This document shows, piece by piece, positions 55,043 through 64,000 of a DNA stretch of 64,000 nt. The notes beneath the pieces were generated by a model, which saw nothing but the letters and a program-made list of their open reading frames with translations, had not been told where the DNA came from and did no database searches. The position numbers and the translations under genes were made by a program. The DNA is from Zizania palustris (lineage: Eukaryota; Streptophyta; Magnoliopsida; Poales; Poaceae). The DNA lies in assembly GCA_019279435.1 (NCBI GenBank), contig JAAALK010000082.1:20613116-20677115 (forward strand), given 5' to 3'. How positions within the stretch are numbered: position 1 is the first letter of the stretch; the number at the start of each line of letters is the position of its first letter.

Positions 55043-57504
55043 ATGGACAGAGTTAGTAAAATACCTCTATTCGATGGGACTGATTTTGCATACTGGAAGG
55101 TGCGCATGGAGGCTTACTTGCTAAGCCAAGGAAATGCAATTTGGGAGATTGTGGACTCACAATACTCCATCCCTGAGACTCGCACCTCTCAAACAGAAAA
55201 GGATCAGTATAATGCCAACTCGAAGGCTAGAAATATATTGTTCATTGGTTTGAGTAGAAGTGAGTTTGATAGGGTGCAGCACCTTAGGACTGCTAGGGAA
55301 ATTTGGACCACTCTCACTATTTTTCATGAGGGCTCTACACAGATTAAGGCCAGGCGCCAAAGCACATACAATCAATAGTATCAGCTGTTTGTGCAGGCAC
55401 CTGGTGAATCCATAGATGCCATGTTTTCTCACTTTGATGCAATAGTGAGTAACTTGCAGTCCAACGGGACGCTTGCTTACAATGATCATGACAGGGCTAT
55501 CAAGCTTCTCTATGCTCTTGACCGTAGCATATGGGAAGTGAAGATATCCAGCATTGAGGACTCTGCAGGTTATGACACATTGACCTGTGATGAGCTCTTC
55601 AGCAAGCTGAAGTCCACAGAGATTGCCAAGGCATCTCTTGCAGTGCATAGGAACTCCTTGCCACAGCCACTGGCATTGGTTTCAAGCACTAGCCGTGGCA
55701 CCACTGCAGAACCAAGCACATCTGGCACTTGTGTTCTTGCAGATGGTTTTGCTTTGTCCTCCCTGGTCTCCGTCACTAAGGAGCAGGTGGATACTCTGGA
55801 TGATGATGAGCTTGCTCTCATTGCCAGAAGGTTCACCCGTTTTCACCATGAAAGACAGGATCAGAGGAGAAGTGGTTTTAGTGGTTGTTTTGAGTGTGGC
55901 GACACTTCTCACATCAAGGCCAATTGTCCTAAACTCAAGAAGAGAGATGAGAGTGAGCACCCCAAATACCACAAGAAGGAGAGGAAACCCTTTGTGAAGG
56001 GCAAGCGCGGCAAGGTGGCTAAGAGGGTAGCTAAAGCCACTTCTAGAGCATTTGTTGCTGCTCTTAGCGACATCGACACTTCCTCAACTTAGGAGTCAAG
56101 CTTTGAGGAGGAGGACTCTCCAAGGAAGGAGGAGAAGAAGGACAAGAAGGGACGAGATTTCACCGGCCTTTGCTTCATGGCCGACAGCGATCACAGCGGC
56201 GATGAGCTTGACTCATCTGAGGTACCTCTATCCTATGACCAGCTTTCAATTAAATTAGATGAGCTAAATGAAGTAGTTCTTGGTCAGGATAGGTTACTTG
56301 TGCAAGCCGCTAGAGATAGAAAAGAACTTAGACTTAGGCTAGAAACTATTTCTACTGATTATGCCATGCTTAAGTCTAGGGTTAATGATGCTGAATGTGA
56401 ATCTTGTACTGTTGTCATGGGTGAGCTTGCTCAGTTGCGTTCTGTACATGCTCAAACTCTATCTGAGCTTGAGACTGCACAAAAGCAGCTTTTGATTGTT
56501 GATTCTAGTCCTCATGATTTAATTGAATGCATGAACTGTTCTTTATTATGTGAGAGCATTGATTTACGTGATAAACATGTTCATTACTTAGAGGCTAGAT
56601 TGGAGAGGGCCGGTAGTTCTAAGGATGTGCAACCTGTTTTGACACTTGCATAACCCTTAAGGACCAGCTAGGCACTGTTAGAGAGCGAGCTGAGAACCTT
56701 ATGACTGAGAATGAGTAGCTTCTTTCTGTGGTTAACAAATGCACTGAGGGAAAGGGTATGATGGACTTGCTCTTGGCCAAAACCAAGACGTGTGCTGACA
56801 GAGCAGGGGTAGCTCTAGGTTTGGGTTTTGAGAGGATTCCTTCAGATAGTAAGAACAAAACTCTTTTTACCTCACCCACTACCTTAGATTAAGAGAGAGC
56901 TCTTTTAGACACTCCATCAGCCAAAAAGTCTACCCGGACTCCAAAGAAAACCACTCCTCCTGCCAAGAAAATCCCTCCCAAGAAAATCACTCAGCAGAAG
57001 CCCAAGGAATCTGTGAGAGTTGCTCCTATGACCCATGAGAGTGCCCCTAGGAGAGTTTATCATTGTTCCTACTGTCAGCGGGCGGGTCACTTGGTTGGGT
57101 TCTGTTTTCATCGCATCAAGCATGAGCGACGCTTTCAGGCGATGAGTTTCCAGGACATGCATTACCCATCTTTAGGTATGCATGAGTCTGAGTTTTACTC
57201 TCGTCCTGTTTTCGAGGCTCCTCGTACTTCTCGAAGAGGTTTTGCTCCTCGAGGTGTTCACCATGTTCCATATGGTGGTAGACCCCGGGCGAGTAGCTTT
57301 GTACCTCATTAGAGTAGGAGACCTCGTCATGCTTTTGGATCACTGCATGTAGGTAGACCTCGCACTTTGCATCATTCTGATTTTCCTGTGCGTAGACAGT
57401 CTACTTTTACTGTGCCTACTACTCGTATCACTCAGTGCTAGATGCCTCGTCATATTTTCACTCACCCCAGCACTGAGCGATCGAGATTTTCTTATCATGT
57501 GTAG
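55043..57504 (+). pseudogene. gag: SIRE-B Gag
   Basis: ATG 55043 opens MDRVSKIPLFDGTDFAYWK, the expected SIRE Gag start. The N-terminal domain is broken by TAG 55376-55378, then open from 55391 to TAG 56090-56092. The first zinc knuckle CFECGDTSHIKANC (about 55892-55933) keeps all four ligands. A basic region and a coiled-coil part (56230-56640) follow. A frame change occurs near 56645, and a stop lies near 56716. The second knuckle CSYCQRAGHLVGFC (about 57065-57106) is intact. An Arg/Ser-rich tail ends at an in-frame TAG (57502-57504), after which protease follows in the same frame. Confidence 0.85.
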
Positions 57505-60500
57505 GCGACAGACCGAGGCTTGGAGGGCACGTGGATCATGGACTCCGGTTGTTCGCGCCATATGACCGGAGATGCAGCATGGTTCTCCAGCCTCACCACA
57601 ACCAAGAAAAGGGAACATATCACCTTCGGCAACAATCGAAGGAGTAGAGTGAAAGGTAAAGGTGTGGTAAGAATCAACTCGAATTTCACTCTCAAAGATG
57701 TTGCTTTGGTTGAGAACCTGGGATACAATTTGCTTTCAGTATCTCAGTTGCTTGATGAGGGCTTCGAAGTGCGATTTCATCGCGATACTTCGCAAGTACT
57801 CAATTCTGATGGCATTGTGGTGTGTAAGATCTTTAGAGTTGGGAGAGTTTTTGGAGCTGATTTCTCTGAGTCTTCTGGTTCTTCTCATTGTCTTGTTGCA
57901 CATTCGACTTCTGAGCTTTGGAAGTGGCATAGGAGACTAGGGCATATGAGCTTTGAGTTGCTCGCTCGTCTGAGCGCCCTAGGTCTGATCCGAGGATTGC
58001 CCAAGCTCAAGTTTGAGAAGAATTTAGTTTGCGCTCCTTGTCGACATGGAAAAATGATTGCCGCTTCGCATTCGCCAGTCACCACAGTGATGACTGAACA
58101 ACCTGGAGAACTTCTCCACATGGACACTGTAGGTCCTTCTCAGGTTAGTTCTTTAGGCGGCAAGTGGTATGTATTAGTCATTGTCGACGATTTCTCTCGC
58201 TAATCTTGGGTCTTCTTTCTTGCCAGCAAGGATGAAGTGTTTTCACACTTTCGGAGCTTGGCTTTGAGATTTTTCACTGAACTCCCTGGTGCATTGAAAT
58301 TCATTCGAAGTGATAATGGCACTGAGTTCAAGAACAGTCTCTTTGTTGACTTTTGCTTGGAGCATGGCATAGAACATCAATTCTCTGCTCCGCGGGTTCC
58401 TCAACAGAATGGTGTTGTTGAGAGAAAGAACTGCACTTTGGTTGAGATGGCTAGGACGATGCTCGATGAGCATAGGACTACTAGAAAATTCTGGGCTGAG
58501 GCCATGAACACTGCTTGTTACATCTCAAACCGAATCTTCTTGCGCTCAATTTTGAATTTAACATCTTATGAGCTATGTTTTGGGAGACAGCCCAAGGTTA
58601 CTGATCTTTGAATTTTTGGCTGTCGTTGCTTTATCCTAAAACATGGTAATTTGGATAAATTTGAGTCGCGCTCTTCTGACGGGATCTTTTTGGGTTACAC
58701 CACACATGTCATTCTTATCGTGTTTATAATTTGGAAACTAACACTGTCATCGAGTCATGTGATGTGACTTTTGATGAAGCGACCCCCTCTGTTAGTTCTG
58801 CTCTTGAACAGGCAAATGAACACGACATGGAACAGACCATCTTCGAAGAAGAAGATCCCGGAGAGTTCGAGGATGAACCCCTACTACCCTCGACATCAAC
58901 CCCCGAAGCCGACCCCGCTTCGACTACTTCGGCACAAGGTCCCGAAGCAACTACCTCGACATCGGTCATCATGGACCACTCCAACGCACAGGTTGAGGGG
59001 GAGACTGCATCTCGCCGCGAGGCTCCACATCACGTTCAAAGGATGCATCCTCCAGAGCAGATCATTGGTGAGCTTGATCAAAGGGTAACACGTTCTCATG
59101 CTCATTTCATTGATTCTGCTTTTGTTACTTCTTTCAAACCCTTAGATGTTAGTCATGCACTTTCTGATTCTAGTTGGATCAATGCCATGCATGAAGAACT
59201 TGAAAATTTTGAGAGAAACCAAGTCTGGACTTTAGTTGATCCTCCACCAAATGTTCATTTCATTGGAAAAAAATGGATTTTCAAAAACAAACAAGGGGAG
59301 GATGGGACTGTAGTTAGAAACAAGGCTAGACATGTAGCTCAGGGTTATTCTCAATCAGAAGGGATTGATTTTACTGAAACTTTTGCACATGTTGCTCGTC
59401 TTGAGGCCATTAGGATTTTACTTGCATTTGCGGCATCCTGTGGTTTCAAACTATTTCAAATGGATGTTAAAAGTGCTTTTCTTAATGGCTTCATAGGCGA
59501 AGATGTTTATGTAAAACAACCCCTGGCTTTGAAAACCCCAAGTACCCACATAAAGTCCTTAAACTTCATAAGGCTCTTTATGGACTCAAGCAGGCCCCTC
59601 GGGCATGGTATGATAGACTTAAGTCTTTTCTGCTTGAGCGGGGGTATTTGATGGGATCTGTTGATAAAACCCTGTTCACTCTCAAGCATGGCAAAGATTT
59701 CCTTCTAGTGCAGATTTATGTGGATGATATCATCTTTGGTGGCTCTTCTCATGCTTTGGTTGTCGAGTTTGCAGATGCCATGAGCAGGGTGTTCGAGATG
59801 TCCATGATGGGCGAACTCACATTTTTCATTAGTTTGCAAATCAAGCAAAGCAAACAGGGTACCTTCGTCCACCAGATGAAGTACACCAAGGACCTGCTCA
59901 AGAAGTTCGACATGGCTGATGCGAAGCCTCTTGCCACTCCAATGGCTACATCTGTAGCATTGGATCCTGACGAGGACGGAGAAGCCGTAGATTAGAAGGA
60001 GTTCTGAAGCATGATCAGCTCCCTCCTCTACTTGACTGCTACGAGGCCGGACATACATTTCGCAGTGTGTCTGTGCGCTCGTTTTCAGGCTTCACCACGA
60101 GCTTCGCACCACCAAGCGGTAAAACGCATTCTCAGGTATCTCAAACATACCCTCAAATTCGGCATTTGGTATTCAACGTCTTCCTCTTTGTGTCTTCAAG
60201 GATATTCCGATGCGTACTTTGCTGGGTGTAGGATTGATAGGAAAAGTACCTCTGGTACTTGTCATTTTCTGGGTACTTCTCTGGTTTGCTGGTCTTCCCG
60301 CAAACAGTCTAGTGTTGCGCAATCGACGGCTGAGGCCGAATATGTTGCTTCAGCTAGCTGTTGTTCTCAGATTTTGTCGATGGTTTCCACTTTGCGGGAT
60401 TTCAGGTTAGATTATAAGAGTGTTCCACTTTTCTGTGATAACACTAGCGCTATTTGTATTGCAACCAACCCGGTTCAACATTCCAGAACCAAACACATTG

Positions 60501-60670
60501 ATGTGCGATATCATTTTCTCAGAGATCATAATGAGAAGGGTGATATTGAACTTCAATATGTTAATACCCAACACCAGCTAGTCGATATTTTCACAAAACC
60601 CCTCGATGCTACTCGTTTTGCCTACTTGCGTGGGGAACTTGGTGTTTGTCACCCTTACGGCATTTTGTGA
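57505..60670 (+). pseudogene. pol: SIRE-B Pol (PR-IN-RT-RNase H)
   Basis: Protease DSG lies at about 57538-57546 (WIMDSGCSRHMTG). The integrase zinc region (WHRRLGHMSFELL...CAPCRHGK) and core (LLHMDTVG, RSDNGTEFK, QNGVVERKN) are open except for TAA 58201-58203. After 58611 (TGA) the frame changes near 58640-58730. RT from 58731 shows QMDVKSAFLNG; a one-base loss in a C-run near 59520 shifts the frame. YVDD lies at 59717-59728, with stops at 59993 and 60004. RNase H (open 60011-60670) reads YSDAYFAGC: a conserved Asp of the usual SDAD block is Tyr. The end KPLDATRFAYLRGELGV is intact. Confidence 0.88.
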
Positions 60671-61797
60671 GGGGGAGCGGTTTTTGATTGACTTGCATAT
60701 GCTCACTGTGTGTGAAATTGCATTTACATATCTTGCACTTATATTCCTAATTTTAATTCATGTAATCATGACAGCTCAGCTCCTTTTAATATGTCTGGAC
60801 ATTTTGTGCATGGTGTTTCTTTCGAAAATCAAATCATGCTCACTGCTTAGTCTTGAATCTAGCATGTTTAGGCGGGACTGCTTTAGCTATCTTTTATCTG
60901 CTTGATAGCAAGACTCCTTTTCTCTCGATGTTAAACATTGCAACTTGAAAAATTGTGTTACTTACTCATGGATATTCATAAAGTGCTAAACAATTCGTTC
61001 ACTTAATTCAAATTCCAAAAATCCATGATTTGCATGCTTCAAAGCGAAAAGATCCAGGTGGGTTTGTTTGTCGCACTACCCTATTCTAGACTGCTTACCA
61101 TTGCACATTGGTCTGAACTGGGATAGTGTAGTGCATGCCAAAATCACCGCCTTAAGCTTTTGATGGCTTTCATGCCTAGGCTTGGCTTGGTAGGAAAGTA
61201 TAAGGTAGACAAACAAATAACCCCTGGCATTATGAAAAAGAAAAATTCATTAATCATCAAGTTTGCTTTGCACTGCTCCACTTGAACTGGACTTGTCTGT
61301 CTAGAGTAGAAATTGACTAGCTTTGTGCAGCCCCTGCTTTTACTTGTCTAGTTATCTTGATTAAGTGGTGATGCTTTTATTTCAAAATGATAAAATCACA
61401 TGCTGTCATCATGTTTTTAGAGAATGTTAAATTGAGCTGAGGACATGAAAAATTGGTATTAATGTTGGCATATTTTTGCTCTATATGTCTTTGCAATTCT
61501 GCTCCTTTCGAAGCTTTGCATCTTTTGAATGCTCCTTGATGCTTGCATTGCCAAAGGGGGAGAAATTTTTGAGTTCTCTGCACCAAGGAGGTAAAATAAC
61601 TCAAGGGGAGTTTTTATCTTGCAAAGGGGAGATTTGCCGAAGGGGCTTTTACTCTTTTGAAAAGGGGGAGGAAAATTCTTTTATCAAGTGACATGATTTG
61701 GCTCGTTTCTCAGTTTTTATGGTCACTTGTGTGTTGAACTTTTTCAAATTTTCTTGAACTTGAATTTGGTTGTCAATGCACTCATCAAGGGGGAGAT
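60671..61797 (+). other. 3' non-coding region of SIRE-B
   Basis: No supported ORF. The block 61046-61230 matches 907-1094 and 15992-16179 of the SIRE-A copies. Purine tracts AAGGGGGAG or AAGGGGAG occur near 61553, 61602, 61626 and 61661. The final one (61787-61796) abuts the LTR. Confidence 0.75.
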
Positions 61798-63745
61798 TGA
61801 GAAACCAATGGTTGGTTTTGGAGTCTATGATGAGTGATTGACAGATTTTACCCTCTGATTCGAAGGGGTTCCTCCGAAGGGGTTCGGAGGTGGTTTCACC
61901 GAAGGGGTCGGTGGCTCTGGTTGCTACAACTGTTGCAGCGAAGTGTGCCTGTCGGAGGGGTCCGACAGTACACGAGGACTGGGTTGTACCGAAGGTCTCG
62001 GTACTTTGGGCGGTACACTGGAGTGTGTGCCAAAGGTTGTTACCCGGAGAGGTCTCCGGAATACTGGATACACTTGTCTGCTTGTCTGTGGTGCGCAGGT
62101 GACTTCGGAGGCGACAGACGGTTCGTAGCAGGTGAACCTGGGTCAAGCGGGAGGCTTGATGCCAGGGGAGCAGGGAGCTCAATCACGAAGGCTGCGAAGG
62201 AGAAGGCAGTAAGTGCGGAGCGTGGCTCCGGATGAAGGTACTCCGAGACAAAGTCCTCGGAGGCGAGGCACTTCGAAGGGTACTCCGACTGGAGTAACTT
62301 CGGAGTTTGGTGGACCAAGTCCTCAACAATGAGGCAAGGTGTTCGAAGTGTGCTCCGAAGGGAGACACTCGAAGGTTTACCCGACGAAGGTCTCAGAAGT
62401 CGAGGAGCATCGAAGGCATGGTCCGGGTGAGGATCGTCGAGGAGTGTGCTCGGGGAGAGACACTGCGACGAAGTGCTCATGGAATGCTTCATGCGAAGGC
62501 CTTGGACGAAGGAGGGACTTCGAAGGGTGGTACTCCGAAGGTGGGGCTTCAGAGTAAGGTTGACTTGAGGTACCTTCGGCCATGCATGGCTTCGGTACAC
62601 GGACTGACGGAGTTCGAGCTGGGAGAAGCTGTGAAGCTGTGGTGGTCCACTCCGAAGGTGTTGGTGCGAAGGCCCATGGGCTTTGACAGCTTCGGCTCAA
62701 AACCGTCACTGTATCGAAGGCTGACTTCGGTGAAGCGAAGGCCGTTAGGCTCAAGGCTTCTCACCGAAGCTACCGCACCCCTCGCGTGCGAAGGGGGGCT
62801 TTAGAAGCGTCCAAAGCTGCAAAGGCTGACAACGTCTGTTCTGCAAAAAGCGTCTGCTCTGCAAAAGCCAGTACTGTCCCCTCTGCGAAGCTGACAAAAG
62901 AAGCCTCCAAATAAAGTAGACTACCTGTTGTACCCCCAGTTCTGATGAGACAAAACCGGTGTAAACCCTAGGGGTAAAGTAGTCTTTTCACAGGACTGAA
63001 TAGTGCCTATAAATAGTAGAGGCTGGTCAGGTCACATTAACTCTTTGAGCATTCATTGTATTCATCCTGTGAGTTCAATTTTTGAGTTCCCTGTTCAAGC
63101 AGTGAAGCCTTGTCGTAGTGTTCATTTTACTGCTTGAGCTTGTATGCACACCTCGCTACATGCTTCGATCTTTAGTGTGACTTCTTTTGTGCTGAGTCTG
63201 TGCGAAGCCTATTTGAGCGAGGCTTGTTTTTGATTGAAGTGTGTTTTTTAGTGTATGTTCGCTCTGTGTAACTAGAGACAAGACCTCTCTGATTACTAGC
63301 GAAGCACTGATCGAAGCCAGTTTTTCTTCCCGTTGTGAAGCCCTTAGCGAAGTCTGTTTTGTGTGCGTTTAGACCTTCGAAGTACGAAGCCCAGCACTAG
63401 TTGTTGTTGCTAAGTACATGGTTGAAGTCCACAGAGGGAAGTTCGCTCTTGCGAAGGGTGAAGTGCGAAGTCTACTCGATGGCACCCTATGTGCGGAGCC
63501 TGCACTGACTTTGCAGAGTTGAGTTTTTGGGGTTGTGTGTGGAGCGAAGTCTTCTTGGCTTCGAACTTTTACCCCTGTGCGAAGCCTATGTTCGGAGCTA
63601 TGAAATACCTCCGAACCAGAACTGCGAAGGGTGTGTTCGAAGCTTGTTCCGCAGAAGACAGAATTAAAACAGAAGGCTATTTTTAGTCTGAAATTTTAAA
63701 AGCTCCCATTCACCCCCCCCTCTGGTCGCCGTTTCCGGTCCAACA
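61798..63745 (+). repeat. 3' LTR of SIRE-B
   Basis: 1948 bp, TGAGAAACCAATGG...GGTCCAACA. TATAAATAG lies at 63008-63016. It is followed by ATATG and then copia-3 integrase. Confidence 0.9.
63008..63016 (+). promoter_or_regulatory. TATA box of SIRE-B 3' LTR
   Basis: TATAAATAG in the same context as 54211-54219. Confidence 0.7.
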
Positions 63746-64000
63746 ATATGCTAGTCATATTGAGTTCTATGGACCTTATCCGAGGATTGCCCAAGCTTAA
63801 TATGGAGAAGGATCTAGTTTGCCATCCCTGTCGTCATGGGAAGATGGTTTCTGCCTCTCCCGCACCTATGACTCAGGTGATGACTTCGTACCTGGGAGAG
63901 CTTTTACACATGGATACTATTGGTCTAGCTCGGGTACGTTTAGTCAGTGGGAAGTGGTACATCCTTGTGATAGTTTATGATTTTTCTCGATTCTCGTGGG
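63746..64000 (+). pseudogene. pol: copia-3 integrase, continuation to window edge
   Basis: It resumes after the ATATG duplication with LSSMDLIRGLPKLNMEKDLVC, the zinc-binding CHPCRHGK, then ELLHMDTIGLARV with the first catalytic Asp. It remains open to the window end (SGKWYILVIVYDFSRFSW); the VDD of relatives is VYD here. The rest of pol lies outside. Confidence 0.85.

Larger units (their letters stand above)
52966..63745 (+). mobile_element. SIRE-B Ty1-copia element, complete
   Basis: 10,780 bp with two LTRs, primer site, gag, pol, 3' non-coding region and purine tract. A perfect ATATG target duplication (52961-52965 and 63746-63750) lies within copia-3 integrase. It belongs to the SIRE type (two-knuckle coiled-coil Gag), but its LTRs and Gag are clearly distinct from the SIRE-A copies. 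The coding region has a handful of stops and at least three frame changes, so it is not autonomous as it stands. Confidence 0.92.
47088..64000 (+). mobile_element. SIRE-A-like copia element, runs off window (copia-3)
   Basis: 5' LTR, primer site, gag, protease and the start of integrase are present; integrase continues at 63746-64000. It is interrupted by a Tat solo LTR (48573-49863) and SIRE-B (52966-63745). Flanking ACAGG (47083-47087) predicts the target duplication beyond the window. Confidence 0.85.

Noticed and set aside
1..64000. A host gene or defence-type gene system
   Set aside because: All convincing protein domains are Gag, protease, integrase, RT, RNase H or transposon-associated. 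Nothing else reaches a supportable level.

Overview
The window reads as heterochromatic, gene-poor DNA from a grass (Poaceae) nuclear genome. No intact host gene, tRNA or rRNA was recognised. Nearly every base belongs to nested long-terminal-repeat (LTR) retrotransposons with plant-type primer sites (TGGTATCAGAGC, initiator-tRNA-Met type) and TATAAATAG promoters. The families are grass-like: SIRE/Maximus Ty1-copia with long coiled-coil Gag, Tat-lineage Ty3-gypsy with a second RNase H, CRM-like gypsy whose pol runs into the LTR, and Tekay-like gypsy with an integrase chromodomain. Lineage names come from motif recognition, not database searches. The species cannot be named.

Layout, left nest (1-29.6 kb): the oldest layer is a minus-strand Ty1-copia element (RT 22927-23250, IN/PR/Gag 25394-27558, 5' LTR from 28763). 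It carries a minus-strand SIRE-A solo LTR (23251-25393). Its RT is cut by an LTR element of unknown autonomy, element A (4516-22926), which has a 250-codon ORF I cannot assign. Element A's 5' LTR holds the tail of a SIRE-A element (1-4515). Its interior holds a 5'-truncated Tat gypsy element (about 6421-21828), which itself holds a near-complete SIRE-A copia element (7619-18408).

Middle (29.6-47.1 kb): a CACTA-like DNA-transposon end (to 31503); a decayed 'putative gypsy-type transposon' coding region (31650-34632) split by a 537-bp solo LTR; and a minus-strand gypsy LTR arrangement (34633-36544 plus 42036-42126). Into the last of these a young, structurally complete CRM-like element (36570-42035) inserted. 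It has two 908-bp LTRs and a perfect CCTGA target duplication, but its long ORF lacks the RT domain. Next come two Tekay-like LTR heads in inverted orientation (42734-45947), followed by Tekay integrase on the minus strand.

Right nest (47.1-64 kb): a SIRE-A-like element (from 47088, running off the right edge) contains a minus-strand Tat solo LTR (48573-49863) and a complete SIRE-B element (52966-63745, ATATG duplication).

How the parts work together: each autonomous-type element encodes Gag, protease, integrase, RT and RNase H for its own copying, but most copies here have stops, frameshifts or deletions. The best candidates for recent movement are the CRM-like RT-less element, which would need enzymes from relatives, and SIRE-B. 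The most notable signals are the RT-less but open CRM-like ORF, a roughly 1.5-kb inverted LTR pair that could make hairpin RNA, and a non-coding 3' block conserved between SIRE subfamilies whose LTRs no longer resemble each other.
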